Positions 11,138-19,738 of a stretch of 64,000 nt of DNA are shown here, piece by piece. The stretch comes from Pseudoblastomonas marina. Its GTDB lineage: Bacteria; Pseudomonadota; Alphaproteobacteria; Sphingomonadales; Sphingomonadaceae. Location: positions 1,850,427 through 1,914,426 of the forward strand of contig NZ_BMID01000001.1 in assembly GCF_014641655.1 (NCBI RefSeq), given 5' to 3'. The notes under the pieces are model-generated. The model saw only the letters and a program-made list of their open reading frames with translations, had not been told where the DNA came from and ran no database searches. Position numbers and translations under genes: made by a program. Every line of letters starts with the position of its first letter. The stretch's first letter is position 1.

Positions 11138-12114
11138 GCCGGGACCCCGACCTGCGTTCTGGCCGGCGCTTCGGTGCGAGTCGCGGCGCGCAGGATCGCG
11201 GAGCGCGAGCGCGGGTTGAGGTCGAGCTCGCCCTGCAGCGGCTTGACCGGCTTGTCGGGCTTTTCGAACGTCGGGAGGAAATCGTCGAGCCGCTCGGGCA
11301 TGTGGCGCGAGGTGGCTGCCTGGCCGCCCGAGGCGGCGCGCAGGAAGCGCTTGACCATCCGGTCCTCGAGACTGTGGAAGCTGACCACCGCCAGCCGCCC
11401 GCCGCCGCGCAGCAATTGTTCGGAGGCGCCGAGCGCGGTCTGCAATTCGTCGAGTTCGCCGTTCACGTGGATGCGGATCGCCTGGAAGCTGCGCGTCGCG
11501 GGATCCTTGGGCGCGCCCCCTTTTTTCTGAGAATTGGGCCGGTAACCGAGCGCGCGGCGCACCACGGCGGCAAGATCGGCGGTTGTGTGCAGCGGGCGCG
11601 CGGCGACGATCGCGCGCGCCACGCGGCGCGACTGGCGCTCCTCGCCATATTGGTAGAGCACGTCGGCAATCGTGCTTTCGCCCGCTTCGTTGAGGAAATC
11701 GGCGGCGCTGGTGCCCGACTTGCTCATCCGCATGTCGAGCGGCCCGTCCGAGCTGAAGGCGAAGCCGCGCTCGGCCTGGTCGAGTTGCATCGAGGAGACG
11801 CCGAGATCCATCGCGATCCCATCGACCTGCGCCACGCCGACCTCGGCCATCGCCGCGGTCATTTCGGAGAAGCGGCGCGGATGGAGCACGAGGCGCTGCG
11901 GATCGGCCTTGTGCTCGGCCCATTCGCGGCCCTTGGCGATCGCATCAGGGTCGCGATCGAAGGCGTGCACGGTCGCGCCGCGATCGAGCAGCGCGCGCGT
12001 GTAGCCGCCCGCCCCGAACGTCGCATCGATGATGACCGATCCGGGCACGGGATTGAGAGCCGCGACGACCTCGTCGAGCAGGACGGGAATATGCGGTCCG
12101 TTGGCGAGGTTCAT
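11134..12114 (-). CDS. rsmH: 16S rRNA (cytosine1402-N4)-methyltransferase (RsmH/MraW)
   Basis: SAM-dependent enzyme that N4-methylates C1402 of 16S rRNA. The 326-aa protein starts [17 protein letters not shown], followed by the SAM motif DATFGAGGY (about 30-38). Further on are [24 protein letters not shown] and the C-terminal [15 protein letters not shown] block specific to this family. ATG at 12114 overlaps the mraZ stop (ATGA). The longer open frame upstream is in-frame overlap with mraZ. Confidence 0.96.
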   Translation of the reverse strand: MNLANGPHIPVLLDEVVAALNPVPGSVIIDATFGAGGYTRALLDRGATVHAFDRDPDAIAKGREWAEHKADPQRLVLHPRRFSEMTAAMAEVGVAQVDGIAMDLGVSSMQLDQAERGFAFSSDGPLDMRMSKSGTSAADFLNEAGESTIADVLYQYGEERQSRRVARAIVAARPLHTTADLAAVVRRALGYRPNSQKKGGAPKDPATRSFQAIRIHVNGELDELQTALGASEQLLRGGGRLAVVSFHSLEDRMVKRFLRAASGGQAATSRHMPERLDDFLPTFEKPDKPVKPLQGELDLNPRSRSAILRAATRTEAPARTQVGVPA

Positions 12115-12626
12115 TTCGCGCCCCCCTTGCTCTTTGCCTTCGCCTTGGCGGCAGCCTCGGCGGCGAGCGCGCGGCAGGCCGCCTGCGCGCCTTCCCAGCC
12201 TTCGCCTTGGTCGTAGAGCTGTTCGGGGTTCCACAGCGTGAAGAAGCTGCCGGCGCCCTGGAAATAGATGTCCTCGTCGAGCTTGCCGAGCCCGGCGAGG
12301 TGCTCGGGCATCACGAACCGACCACTGTCGTCGAACGGGATTTCGGCGAAACCGAACAATTGCATCGCGCGCAGGTCGCGGTCGAAATCGCGATCGCGAT
12401 CGATCGCGATCCGCTCCTCGCGGTCGAGCTGGGCTTCGAGTTCGAGCCGGCGCGAGAGGCCGAAGCCGACGAGGCAGTTCCAGCGCTCGTGCTTTGCGAG
12501 GCACAGGATGCGCCCTTCCGAGCTGTCCTTTACTGCCTTGCGGAAAATCGGGGGCAGGACATAGCGACCCTTTTCGCCGCGAAGCGAAAAGCCCTGACCG
12601 CTGTATTTTCCTCCACCAAGCGACAC
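12111..12626 (-). CDS. mraZ: Transcriptional regulator MraZ
   Basis: First gene of the dcw cluster. MraZ is a DNA-binding protein with two SpoVT/AbrB-like half-domains that represses its own operon in other bacteria. The 171-aa product shows both halves: [12 protein letters not shown] near residue 19 and [12 protein letters not shown] near residue 100. The C-terminus has an Ala/Lys-rich tail ([13 protein letters not shown]) that is longer than in the E. coli protein. An upstream promoter and candidate boxes are listed separately. Confidence 0.93.
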   Translation of the reverse strand: MSLGGGKYSGQGFSLRGEKGRYVLPPIFRKAVKDSSEGRILCLAKHERWNCLVGFGLSRRLELEAQLDREERIAIDRDRDFDRDLRAMQLFGFAEIPFDDSGRFVMPEHLAGLGKLDEDIYFQGAGSFFTLWNPEQLYDQGEGWEGAQAACRALAAEAAAKAKAKSKGGAK

Positions 12627-12771
12627 GTCGCATTCCCCGGTTCGAATTCCCCGACCGGACGAGCATCATCGTTCCCGAAAGCGTGCGGCTTCGGGGCGGC
12701 CCCGCCGAAGGACGGAACACGCGGAATCATCAGCTCATCCGATGGAACGACTGTGTACCCCGGACAAAGGC

Positions 12772-12796
12772 GGGAAAAAAGGGAATTTTACGGGAA
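12772..12796 (+). promoter_or_regulatory. Candidate MraZ boxes: three GGGAA repeats at about 10-bp spacing
   Basis: GGGAA occurs on the plus strand at 12772, 12781 and 12792 (spacings 9 and 11 bp), just downstream of the predicted mraZ start point. MraZ in E. coli binds three TGGGN repeats separated by 5 nt at the same relative place. Here the repeats read GGGAA on the strand opposite to mraZ, so the orientation differs and the assignment is inference. Confidence 0.45.
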
Positions 12797-12804
12797 ATCG
12801 CGGT

Positions 12805-12820
12805 ATACTTCGGTAAGTAT
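12805..12820. repeat. Inverted repeat ATACTT-CGGT-AAGTAT over the mraZ -10 region
   Basis: Perfect 6-bp arms with a 4-bp spacer, overlapping the predicted -10 element of the mraZ promoter. It could be an operator or a small hairpin at the 5' end of the transcript. Confidence 0.5.
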
Positions 12821-12844
12821 CTGTTTTTACGCGATATATTTCAA
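12816..12844 (-). promoter_or_regulatory. Predicted sigma70-type promoter of the dcw cluster
   Basis: On the minus strand TTGAAA (12844-12839) is followed after exactly 17 nt by GATACT (12821-12816), in an AT-rich island within otherwise GC-rich DNA. Transcription would start near 12809 and leave a leader of about 180 nt before mraZ. The rest of the 326-bp gap (12627-12952) contains no convincing gene. Confidence 0.6.
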
Positions 12845-12952
12845 TGCCTCGATTTTCAATCGTTAACAAGAAGTTACCGGAAAGTGCTGGAATTCGGGAG
12901 AAATACGTAAGCCGATCACGGCACCGAAGGGCCGGTCCCGCGAATTCCCCGG

Positions 12953-13726
12953 CTATGGTCGAAGCGCGGATTCGATCAGCTTGTCGAGCAGTGCGGCGCG
13001 GATTTCCGCGGTTTCGCCTTGGTCGGGCTCGAGCAGCGCAGCATCGGCCAACGCCAACACCCGCCCCTTCCCGATCGCGCAGTCCGCCAGCCGCGAGTCG
13101 GCCTCCACAGTGCAGTCTCCCGCAAAATCCCCGGCGTCCTCGGCGAGCTGGAAGCGCCCGGCGCGCGACAGTGGAAGGGACACGCCGTTCCAGTCCACGC
13201 CGCTCGCGCGGTCGGCCTCGTCGCGCACAAGCTCGAGCCCCCAGCGCGACAGGATCGGCGACAGCAGCACGCCCGCGGGCGGACGGCGTCGGTCGCCGAG
13301 CGGATAGCTGCTCTCCTGGGTCAGGCCGGGATCGGCGAACAGCAGCACGGTTCCCCCGCCACGCACGAAATCATCGAGCGCGACGTTCTCCTCGGGCGCG
13401 AGCGGGCGCGGCTGGGCGAGGATCAGCAAATCGGTCTCGGCCAACGCGTCCCAGCCGTCCTCGCGTTCGCCGAGCCAGTCGACCGCGCGCCAGTCGCCGC
13501 GTTCGGCAAGCACACCGACGGCCCAGTGCGAGGGCGCATCGGCCGACAGCAGGTCGGCCATGCCCACCCCCTCGGGCTGCGCGATCGGCAGGGTCGAGAA
13601 CAGCGCGATATCGACCGGGTCGGCAGGCGGCTCCGCCGCCTCGTTTCCGACGGTCGGATTGCAGGCTGCAAGCGCGCCGGCGGCCAGGACCGCGAGGCTA
13701 CTCGCTCGGCGGCGGGGTCGAAACAT
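12953..13726 (-). CDS. Putative lipoprotein, GldG/DUF4350-like periplasmic domain
   Basis: A basic N-terminus (MFRPRRR), hydrophobic stretch and lipobox-like LAAC suggest a lipoprotein or secreted protein. The body resembles the soluble domain seen beside ABC transporters (GldG/DUF4350 type): LLILAQPRPLAPEE, a FVRGGGTVLLFADPG strand, then KGRVLALADAALLEP near the C-terminus. I chose ATG 13726 (257 aa) because it sits directly before the signal-like segment; the upstream extension to 13786 is Pro/Arg-rich and unlikely. No ABC transporter gene is adjacent. It overlaps the next minus-strand gene by 29 bp. Confidence 0.6.
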   Translation of the reverse strand: MFRPRRRASSLAVLAAGALAACNPTVGNEAAEPPADPVDIALFSTLPIAQPEGVGMADLLSADAPSHWAVGVLAERGDWRAVDWLGEREDGWDALAETDLLILAQPRPLAPEENVALDDFVRGGGTVLLFADPGLTQESSYPLGDRRRPPAGVLLSPILSRWGLELVRDEADRASGVDWNGVSLPLSRAGRFQLAEDAGDFAGDCTVEADSRLADCAIGKGRVLALADAALLEPDQGETAEIRAALLDKLIESALRP

Positions 13727-14030
13727 TGTCGGCGGTCGCACTGGTGGTGGGGGTCGGCGTGGCCGGTTCGGGCGACGGAACCACACCGATCTCGGCCAGC
13801 GGATCGGACGCTGGGGTCTCGGTCGGCGCAGGCGGATCGATCTTGGCTTCGGGCACGGCGGTCTGCTCGACCTCCTGCGCGCGATCGATCACCGCATTGG
13901 CGATGCCGATGACGAGCAGGATGAAGCCGAGCCCGATACCACCGACCTGGAGGCGATAAAGCGCTTGGCTACGGCGCCCGGGGGCAGTCCGCGGCGGTTC
14001 GCCGGACGAAGGAGTATCGGCAATGGCCAT
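13698..14030 (-). CDS. Small single-pass membrane protein with Pro/Thr-rich tail, unknown function
   Basis: 110 aa. After a polar N-terminus of about 27 residues comes one clear transmembrane helix (VGGIGLGFILLVIGIANAVI, about 29-48). A periplasmic tail rich in Pro, Thr, Ser and Ala follows, without recognisable domain. The stop lies inside the start region of the downstream lipoprotein gene, so the two are probably co-expressed. No family recognised. Confidence 0.65.
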   Translation of the reverse strand: MAIADTPSSGEPPRTAPGRRSQALYRLQVGGIGLGFILLVIGIANAVIDRAQEVEQTAVPEAKIDPPAPTETPASDPLAEIGVVPSPEPATPTPTTSATADNVSTPPPSE

Positions 14031-14098
14031 GGCCGCAGACTAGGCCCTTTCGACTCGCGGTCAATCCCGCGGTTACGCGACGTTTGCCGATCCGGGGC

Positions 14099-14416
14099 TC
14101 AGTCTTCGGGGGCGATCTGAACCTTGAGCCCGTCGAGCGCCTCGCTGAACGGGATCTGGCAGGACAGGCGCGAATATTCGGTCCGGTGGTCGGTGCTTTC
14201 GAGCAGGTCGTCCTCGTCTTCGCTCACCGGGTCGAGCTTGCCGAAATGCTCGGGATCGACATGGACGTGGCAGGTCGCGCACGAGCAGCACCCGCCGCAG
14301 AGCGCCAGCAATTCGTCGAAGCCGTTGTCGCGAATGGCTTCCATCACGGTCAGGCCGCTTTCGACCTCGATCGTGCTTTCTTCGCCTTCGCGGGTGACGA
14401 CGGTAAGCTTCGGCAT
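14099..14416 (-). CDS. 2Fe-2S ferredoxin (adrenodoxin type)
   Basis: Small cytoplasmic electron carrier of 105 aa. The cluster ligands are in [10 protein letters not shown] (Cys spaced C-x5-C-x2-C) with the fourth in LSCQIPF about 37 residues later, the adrenodoxin/vertebrate-type spacing used by bacterial ferredoxins that serve P450s or Fe-S assembly. Start ATG at 14416 gives [11 protein letters not shown], a typical beginning. It is divergent from the DNA glycosylase gene; no P450 or reductase partner is nearby. Confidence 0.93.
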   Translation of the reverse strand: MPKLTVVTREGEESTIEVESGLTVMEAIRDNGFDELLALCGGCCSCATCHVHVDPEHFGKLDPVSEDEDDLLESTDHRTEYSRLSCQIPFSEALDGLKVQIAPED

Positions 14417-14491
14417 GGTGTGTCCTCGAACTATGGCAATCCAGTCGCGGCGGCTGCTAGGGTGTGGTTCCCGATTTGGCAAGGAGCGCGC

Positions 14492-15109
14492 ATGGGCCTG
14501 ACGAAAGAGCAGCTGGTCGAGGATATCGATGCGGTTGCGGCGCGCGAGCCCGCTATCGCCGCCGCGCTGGAGAAGGTCGGCTATCCGGAGGCGCGAATCC
14601 GCCCGACCGGCTACCGCACGCTGCTGCGCACGATCGTCGGCCAGCAGGTCAGCGTCGCCGCCGCCAGCTCGATGTGGAACAAGCTCGAGGCGCATCTTGG
14701 CGAGGACACGCCGACCGACCGGCTCCTCGCCAGCAGTTTCGACGAGCTGCGCGCCTGCGGGCTGTCGCGCCAGAAGCAGGGCTATGCGCGATCGCTGTGC
14801 GAGCTGGTCGAAAGCGGCGCGCTCGATCTCGAAAACCTGCCGGCCGACGACGAGGCGGCGATCGAGGAGCTGACCCGGATCAAGGGAATCGGTCGCTGGT
14901 CGGCTGAAATCTACCTGCTGTTCGCCGAGGGACGCCGCGATATCTGGCCCGCCGGCGATCTCGCCGTGCAGGCCGGGATCGGCAAGATCCTGCGGCTCGA
15001 GGAACGCCCGAGCGAAAAGAAAACGCGCGCCCTCGCCGATGATTGGCGCCCGCATCGCGGCGCAGTGGCCATCCTGACCTGGCACAGCTACAACAATCCG
15101 GCCCTGTGA
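14492..15109 (+). CDS. DNA-3-methyladenine glycosylase II family (AlkA-like)
   Basis: Base-excision repair glycosylase that removes alkylated bases. The 205-aa protein has the helix-hairpin-helix block [18 protein letters not shown] (about 127-144) followed by [10 protein letters not shown], with Asp156 as the expected catalytic residue. This is the HhH-GPD core without the N-terminal beta domain of E. coli AlkA (282 aa). A good Shine-Dalgarno AAGGAG lies at 14481-14486, which fixes the ATG at 14492. Confidence 0.92.
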   Translation: MGLTKEQLVEDIDAVAAREPAIAAALEKVGYPEARIRPTGYRTLLRTIVGQQVSVAAASSMWNKLEAHLGEDTPTDRLLASSFDELRACGLSRQKQGYARSLCELVESGALDLENLPADDEAAIEELTRIKGIGRWSAEIYLLFAEGRRDIWPAGDLAVQAGIGKILRLEERPSEKKTRALADDWRPHRGAVAILTWHSYNNPAL

Positions 15110-15120
15110 CCCGTTCGTCG

Positions 15121-15150
15121 ATGACAAATGGACTTGTCATGACGTAAAGT
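15121..15150 (+). promoter_or_regulatory. Inverted repeat and possible promoter upstream of the S9 peptidase
   Basis: ATGACAA (15121-15127) and TTGTCAT (15134-15140) form perfect 7-bp arms around a 6-bp spacer. ATGACA at 15121 followed after 18 nt by TAAAGT (15145-15150) is a plausible -35/-10 pair, with the -10 inside the operator-like element at 15144-15159. Confidence 0.45.
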
Positions 15151-15159
15151 CTACTTTCC
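15144..15159 (+). promoter_or_regulatory. Operator-like GTAAAG-N4-CTTTCC element
   Basis: GTAAAG (15144-15149), TCTA, CTTTCC (15154-15159): one mismatch from the perfect palindrome GTAAAG-N4-CTTTAC found at 29348-29363 in front of the XRE regulator. It lies 28 bp upstream of the S9 peptidase start. A shared regulator is inferred. Confidence 0.5.
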
Positions 15160-15187
15160 AAGTCGCTTAACAAGGGGAGATGTTACG

Positions 15188-17248
15188 ATGACTACCAAGT
15201 TCAAACTGCTCGCCACCTGCACGCTTGCCGCCATGGCGTTGACGCTGCCGGGTGCTGCGGGCGCCACTTCCAGCAATGAAAGCCCAAGCATGACCCAGAC
15301 CTCCGAGGCCGCCACGCTCATCCCGCGTGAGGCGCTGTTCGGCAATCCGACCAAGGCCGCCGGCCAGATCAGCCCCGATGGCAAGTGGATCAGCTGGCTT
15401 GCGCCGTCCAACGGCGTACTCAACGTGTGGCTGGCACCGGCCGACGATCTCGACGCCGCGCGCGTGATGACCAAGGCGACCGATCGCCCGATCCGCCAGT
15501 ATTTCTGGGCCCCCGACAGCCAGAGCCTGCTCTACATCCAGGACAAGGGCGGGGACGAGAACTTCCTGCTCTACGGCATCAACGTCGACACCGGCGACGA
15601 GATCAAGCTGACCGATTTCGAAGACACTCGCGTCACCGTCGTCGGCGGGTCGGACAAGATCAAGGACAAGATCCTCATCGGCCTCAACAACCGCGACGCG
15701 CGCTTCCACGACGTCCACCTGCTCGACCTCAACACCGGCGAACTCGAAATGGTGATCGAGAACAACGCCTATGCGGGCTTCGTCGCCGACGACAATCTCG
15801 ATGTCCGGCTGGCGATCCGTCCCAATGCCGATGGCGGGATGGATTTCTTCCGCGTGGTCGACAACGAGGTCGAGGAAGAACCGTTCGGTCGCACCGAACT
15901 GGAAGATTCGCTGACCACCAATCCGGCCGGCTTCACCACCGACGGCAAGACCCTCTACTGGGTCGACAGCCGCGGGCGGAACACCGCCGCACTGGTCGCG
16001 ATGGACGTCGAGACCGGCGAGACGCGCGTGATCGCCGAAGATGACCGCGCCGATATCGGCGGTTCGATCCGCGACCAGGAAACCGGCGAGGTCGAGGCCT
16101 ATTCGGTCAATTACCTTAAGAACGAATGGAAGGCGCTCGATCCCGAAATCGGCGCGTCGCTCGATTTCCTCAAGGCCAACCTGACGGGGGAATTCGGGAT
16201 CAGCTCGCGGACCGAAGACGACAGCAAGTGGATCGTCGGCAACGACCCCGTCGTCGGCCCGGCCAAGTCGTTCCTGTTCGATCGCGATGCGAACACGCTG
16301 ACCCAGCTCTACGTCACCCGCCCCGAACTCGAAGGCGCGCCGCTCCAGCCGATGCACACGCTCGAATTGAAATCGCGCGACGGGCTGACGCTGCCGTCCT
16401 ATCTCACGCTCCCGCCGGGCAGCGACAGCGACGGCGACGGCAAGCCCGACGAGGCGGTGCCGATGGTGCTGCTGGTGCATGGCGGCCCGTGGGCGCGCGA
16501 CGGCTATGGGTTCAATCCGTATCACCAGTGGCTCGCCAACCGCGGCTATGCGGTGATGAGCGTCAACTATCGCGGTTCGACCGGCTTCGGGAAGGACTTC
16601 ATCAACGCCTCGAACCTGCAATGGTCGAAAGCGATGCATGACGACCTGATCGACGCCACCCAGTGGGCGATCGACGAAGGCATCGCGATCGAGGACAAGG
16701 TCGCGATCATGGGCGGATCCTATGGCGGTTACGCCACGCTGGTCGGATTGACCTACACGCCCGAAACCTTCGCCTGCGGTGTCGATATCGTCGGCCCGTC
16801 CAACCTCGAGACGCTGCTCTCGACCATCCCGCCCTACTGGGCCCCGGTGGTCGCGCAGTTCCACGAGCGGATGGGCAATCCCAATACGCCCGAAGGCAAG
16901 CAGCTGCTGATCGACGCTTCGCCGCTCTACAAGGCGGACCAGATCACCAAGCCGTTGCTGATCGGCCAGGGCGCGAACGATCCGCGCGTCAACCAGGCCG
17001 AAAGCGACCAGATCGTCGAGGCGATGAAGGAAAAGGGCATCCCGGTGACTTACGTGCTCTATCCGGATGAAGGCCACGGCTTCGCCAAGCCGTCCAACAA
17101 CATCGCCTTCAACGCGGTGACCGAGAATTTCCTCGCCACCTGCCTTGGCGGCCGGGCCGAGCCGATCCGCGACACGGTAAAGGCATCGACCGCCGAGATC
17201 GTCGAAGGTGCGGACTTCGTCCAGGGCCTTTCCGAAGCGATCAAGTAA
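15188..17248 (+). CDS. Secreted S9 family prolyl oligopeptidase-type serine peptidase
   Basis: Exported serine peptidase of 686 aa. A signal peptide (about residues 1-26, MTTKFKLLATCTLAAMALTL, ending ...GAAGA) is followed by a beta-propeller-like region with WxSPDG-type repeats (about 50-380). The C-terminal alpha/beta hydrolase domain carries the nucleophile in GGSYGGYA (Ser511), Asp598 in GANDPRVN and His630 in DEGHGF. RBS AAGGGGAG precedes the ATG. Substrate is unknown; this family cleaves oligopeptides in the periplasm. The promoter has an operator shared with the XRE cassette near 29.3 kb. A strong terminator follows. Confidence 0.94.
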   Translation: MTTKFKLLATCTLAAMALTLPGAAGATSSNESPSMTQTSEAATLIPREALFGNPTKAAGQISPDGKWISWLAPSNGVLNVWLAPADDLDAARVMTKATDRPIRQYFWAPDSQSLLYIQDKGGDENFLLYGINVDTGDEIKLTDFEDTRVTVVGGSDKIKDKILIGLNNRDARFHDVHLLDLNTGELEMVIENNAYAGFVADDNLDVRLAIRPNADGGMDFFRVVDNEVEEEPFGRTELEDSLTTNPAGFTTDGKTLYWVDSRGRNTAALVAMDVETGETRVIAEDDRADIGGSIRDQETGEVEAYSVNYLKNEWKALDPEIGASLDFLKANLTGEFGISSRTEDDSKWIVGNDPVVGPAKSFLFDRDANTLTQLYVTRPELEGAPLQPMHTLELKSRDGLTLPSYLTLPPGSDSDGDGKPDEAVPMVLLVHGGPWARDGYGFNPYHQWLANRGYAVMSVNYRGSTGFGKDFINASNLQWSKAMHDDLIDATQWAIDEGIAIEDKVAIMGGSYGGYATLVGLTYTPETFACGVDIVGPSNLETLLSTIPPYWAPVVAQFHERMGNPNTPEGKQLLIDASPLYKADQITKPLLIGQGANDPRVNQAESDQIVEAMKEKGIPVTYVLYPDEGHGFAKPSNNIAFNAVTENFLATCLGGRAEPIRDTVKASTAEIVEGADFVQGLSEAIK

Positions 17249-17282
17249 GGCACCCGCCCAGCGCGCCCTGGAGGCGTGACAC

Positions 17283-17318
17283 GAAGCCGCGCTCGCATTA
17301 GGCGGGTGCGGCTTCTTT
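17283..17318 (+). terminator. Intrinsic terminator after the S9 peptidase gene
   Basis: A 14-bp stem (two G-T wobbles), arms at 17283-17296 and 17302-17315 with loop ATTAG, followed by TTT. It separates the peptidase transcript from the SDR gene. Confidence 0.75.
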
Positions 17319-17342
17319 GCATTTCGGACGGGACGGGAAATC

Positions 17343-18149
17343 ATGAAAAAGGCGATCTTCATCACCGGCGGCGCGTCGGGCATCGGGCGCGCCACCGCGG
17401 TCAAATTCGGGCGCGAAGGCTGGTTCGTCGGCCTCGGCGACGTCGATTTGGACGGCATGCGCGCAACCGAGGAGATGCTGCCGGGCGGCTACTCCTACGC
17501 CCACAAGTTCGACGTGCGCGATCGCAAGGAATGGGACACCGCGCTGTCGGCCTTCAGCGCCGCCGCGGGCGGTCGGATCGACGTGTTGTTCAACAATGCC
17601 GGCATCCCGCTCGGCGGCCCGCTGGTCGAATGCTCGACCGAAGAGGTCGAGCGCTGCATCGACATCAATCTGAAGGGCGTGTTCCACGGCGCGATGGCGG
17701 CCTATCCCTATCTCAAACAGACCGCCCCCGGATCGGCCCTGATCAACACCGCCAGCGCGGCGGGAATCTGGGGCACGGGCGGCGCGGCGGCCTATTCGGC
17801 GACCAAGTTCGGTGTGCGCGGGATGAGCGAAAGCCTCGATGCCGAATGGTCGCCCGACGGGATCAAGGTCGCGGCGATCATGCCGAGCTTCATCGAGACC
17901 CCGCTGCTCGACCACGCCCCCAATCGCGCAAGCAATGAAAGCGTGCGCGAACGGGTGAAGCAGGCCGGGCTCGAACTGACTCCCGTCGAGGACGTGGCAC
18001 AGGCCGTGTGGGACGCCGTGCACGGGGACGATCTCCACGTCGTCGTCGGCAAGACCGCCCGGCAGCTGCGCTTTGCCGCGCGCTGGATGCCCGGCCGGCT
18101 GCGCAAGCGCTCGCGGAACATGGCCGGCGTGATGGGGAAGAAGACCTAG
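17343..18149 (+). CDS. Short-chain dehydrogenase/reductase (SDR)
   Basis: Classical SDR of 268 aa, an NAD(P)-dependent oxidoreductase. The cofactor loop TGGASGIG is at 8-15, NNAG at 84-87, catalytic Ser138, and the YxxxK pair Tyr151/Lys155 in AYSATKFGVRG. An Asp at the end of the second strand (GDVDLDG) hints at NAD(H) preference. A basic C-terminal extension after residue 240 (RWMPGRLRKRSRN) is unusual and may be peripheral membrane-binding. Substrate cannot be told from sequence. Confidence 0.92.
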   Translation: MKKAIFITGGASGIGRATAVKFGREGWFVGLGDVDLDGMRATEEMLPGGYSYAHKFDVRDRKEWDTALSAFSAAAGGRIDVLFNNAGIPLGGPLVECSTEEVERCIDINLKGVFHGAMAAYPYLKQTAPGSALINTASAAGIWGTGGAAAYSATKFGVRGMSESLDAEWSPDGIKVAAIMPSFIETPLLDHAPNRASNESVRERVKQAGLELTPVEDVAQAVWDAVHGDDLHVVVGKTARQLRFAARWMPGRLRKRSRNMAGVMGKKT

Positions 18150-18155
18150 GGGTCC

Positions 18156-18446
18156 CTAGAGCAGGTGGTCGATCGCCTTGGCGAGTGTGACGTCGCGCTG
18201 GCTGAGGCCGCCTGCATCGTGGGTGGTCAGCGTGATCTCGACGCGGTTGTAGACGTTGAACCACTCGGGATGGTGGTCCTGCGACTGGGCGAGGATCGCC
18301 ACCCGGGTCATGAAGCCGAAGGCCTGCACGAAATCGTCGAACTCGAAGGTGCACTCGATCGCCTTGCCGTCGCCGCGCAAGGTCCAGCCCTCGAGCTCGG
18401 CGAGCGCGGCATCGCGTTCGGCGTCGGTGAGTTGGGGGACGGACAT
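18156..18446 (-). CDS. phhB: Pterin-4-alpha-carbinolamine dehydratase
   Basis: Recycles the 4a-hydroxytetrahydropterin produced by aromatic amino-acid hydroxylases; the fold can also act as a transcription co-factor. The 96-aa protein has the active-site block [13 protein letters not shown] (His58, His59) and the later [10 protein letters not shown] (His76), all expected for the family. It is convergent with the SDR gene and divergent from ccmA. No phenylalanine hydroxylase is in the window. Confidence 0.94.
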   Translation of the reverse strand: MSVPQLTDAERDAALAELEGWTLRGDGKAIECTFEFDDFVQAFGFMTRVAILAQSQDHHPEWFNVYNRVEITLTTHDAGGLSQRDVTLAKAIDHLL

Positions 18447-18499
18447 GGTCGCTCTCCTGTGCTTGTCGCTGCCGCCCCCCTCGCCTAAGCGACCAAGCG

Positions 18500-19075
18500 A
18501 TGCAAGCGCCGCGCCTCATTGCCAGCGATCTCGCGTGCCGCCGGGGCGACCGAGTGCTGTTCGCCGGGCTCGAGCTCGACCTCAGGCCGGGTGACGCGCT
18601 GCACCTCGCCGGGCCCAACGGCGTGGGCAAGACGAGCTTGTTGCGCTTGCTTGCCGGATTGATGCGCCCCTTCGCGGGCAGTGTCGAGCGCGAGGGCGCG
18701 GTCGGCTGGATCGACGAGCACAGCGCGCTCGATCCCGACCTGCCGCTGGGCACGGCACTGCGCTTCTGGGAACGGGTCGACGGCTGCACCGCACCCGATA
18801 TCAACCCGCAGTTACTGGGGGTCGACCACCTGCTCGACGTCCCGGTGCGCTACCTTTCCACCGGTCAGCGCAAGCGCGCGGCCTTCGTCCGCCTGCTCAA
18901 CCGCCACTGCCCGATCTGGCTGCTGGACGAACCGTTGAACGGGCTCGACAGCGATGGCGCGGCGAAGATCGAGGCGCTGATCGCGCTTCATTGCGGTGGC
19001 GGCGGGCTCTGCGTGGTCGCGTCGCACCAGCCGATCGGGATCGACAGGGTGACCCGGATGGAGCTCGGCGCATGA
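18500..19075 (+). CDS. ccmA: Cytochrome c biogenesis heme-exporter ATP-binding protein (CcmA)
   Basis: ATPase subunit of the CcmABCD system that loads heme onto CcmE for cytochrome c maturation. At 191 aa it is short for an ABC ATPase, as usual for CcmA. Walker [10 protein letters not shown] is at about 38-46, the signature is the degenerate LSTGQRKR, and Walker B is PIWLLDEP, followed by NGLDSDG. The stop overlaps the ccmB start by four bases (ATGA). Only A and B are present here. Confidence 0.92.
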   Translation: MQAPRLIASDLACRRGDRVLFAGLELDLRPGDALHLAGPNGVGKTSLLRLLAGLMRPFAGSVEREGAVGWIDEHSALDPDLPLGTALRFWERVDGCTAPDINPQLLGVDHLLDVPVRYLSTGQRKRAAFVRLLNRHCPIWLLDEPLNGLDSDGAAKIEALIALHCGGGGLCVVASHQPIGIDRVTRMELGA

Positions 19076-19728
19076 GTCCCTTCGCCGCCCTGCTCCGCCG
19101 CGACCTCGCCGCGATGTTCGGCTCGGGTGCGCGCGGCGGTGCGGCGCTGCCCGTCCTGTTTTTCCTCGCAGTGGCGACGCTCTATCCCTTCGCGGTCGGC
19201 AGCGACGCGCGGCTGCTCGCCGAAACCGGCGGCGGGGTGCTGTGGATCGCGGCGCTGCTGGCGGCGCTGCTCCCGATAGAGCGGCTGGTGCGCCCCGACC
19301 TCGAACTCGGCCTGTTCGACCAGCTCGCGCTGCGCGGCGTGGCCGAGGAGGCGAGCCTTGCCGCGCGGATCCTCGCCCATTGGCTGAGCTTCGGCCCGCC
19401 GCTGATGGTGGCGGCGCTTCCCGGCGCGGCGCTGATGGGGATCGAGGCGCAGACGCTGCTCAACCTCGAACTCGGCCTGCTGGTCGGTACGCCCGGACTG
19501 GCGGCACTGGGCGTGATGGCGGCGGGGCTGACCGCGGCGCTGCGTTCGGGCGCGGCGCTCGGCGGCCTGCTTGCGATCCCGCTGGCGGTGCCCCTGCTGA
19601 TCTTCGGGGCGGGTAGCCTCGATGGAAACGCAGATGGCGCGCTCGCGCTGACCGGCGCCGCGAGCCTGGTGCTGCTGGCGCTCGCCCCGTTCGCGGCGGG
19701 TGCGGCGATCCGCGCGGCCAGAGAATAA
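19072..19728 (+). CDS. ccmB: Heme exporter protein CcmB
   Basis: Membrane subunit partnering CcmA in system I cytochrome c maturation. The 218-aa protein starts [16 protein letters not shown] and has about six hydrophobic helices with short loops. A loop with ERLVRPDLELGLFDQLALRG matches the conserved CcmB region. ATG at 19072 overlaps the ccmA stop. ccmC, D and E do not follow; a palindromic repeat and the convergent map gene do. Confidence 0.92.
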   Translation: MSPFAALLRRDLAAMFGSGARGGAALPVLFFLAVATLYPFAVGSDARLLAETGGGVLWIAALLAALLPIERLVRPDLELGLFDQLALRGVAEEASLAARILAHWLSFGPPLMVAALPGAALMGIEAQTLLNLELGLLVGTPGLAALGVMAAGLTAALRSGAALGGLLAIPLAVPLLIFGAGSLDGNADGALALTGAASLVLLALAPFAAGAAIRAARE

Positions 19729-19738
19729 TCACAAAGCC

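Noticed and set aside
15167-17458. 763-codon open frame antisense to the S9 peptidase
   Set aside because: Composition is Arg/Asp/Val-rich with no family motifs; the plus strand encodes a complete peptidase with catalytic triad. It is a shadow frame of high-GC coding DNA.
19072-19728. Complete ccm operon
   Set aside because: Only ccmA and ccmB are present; no CcmC, D, E, F or H motifs occur in neighbouring frames.
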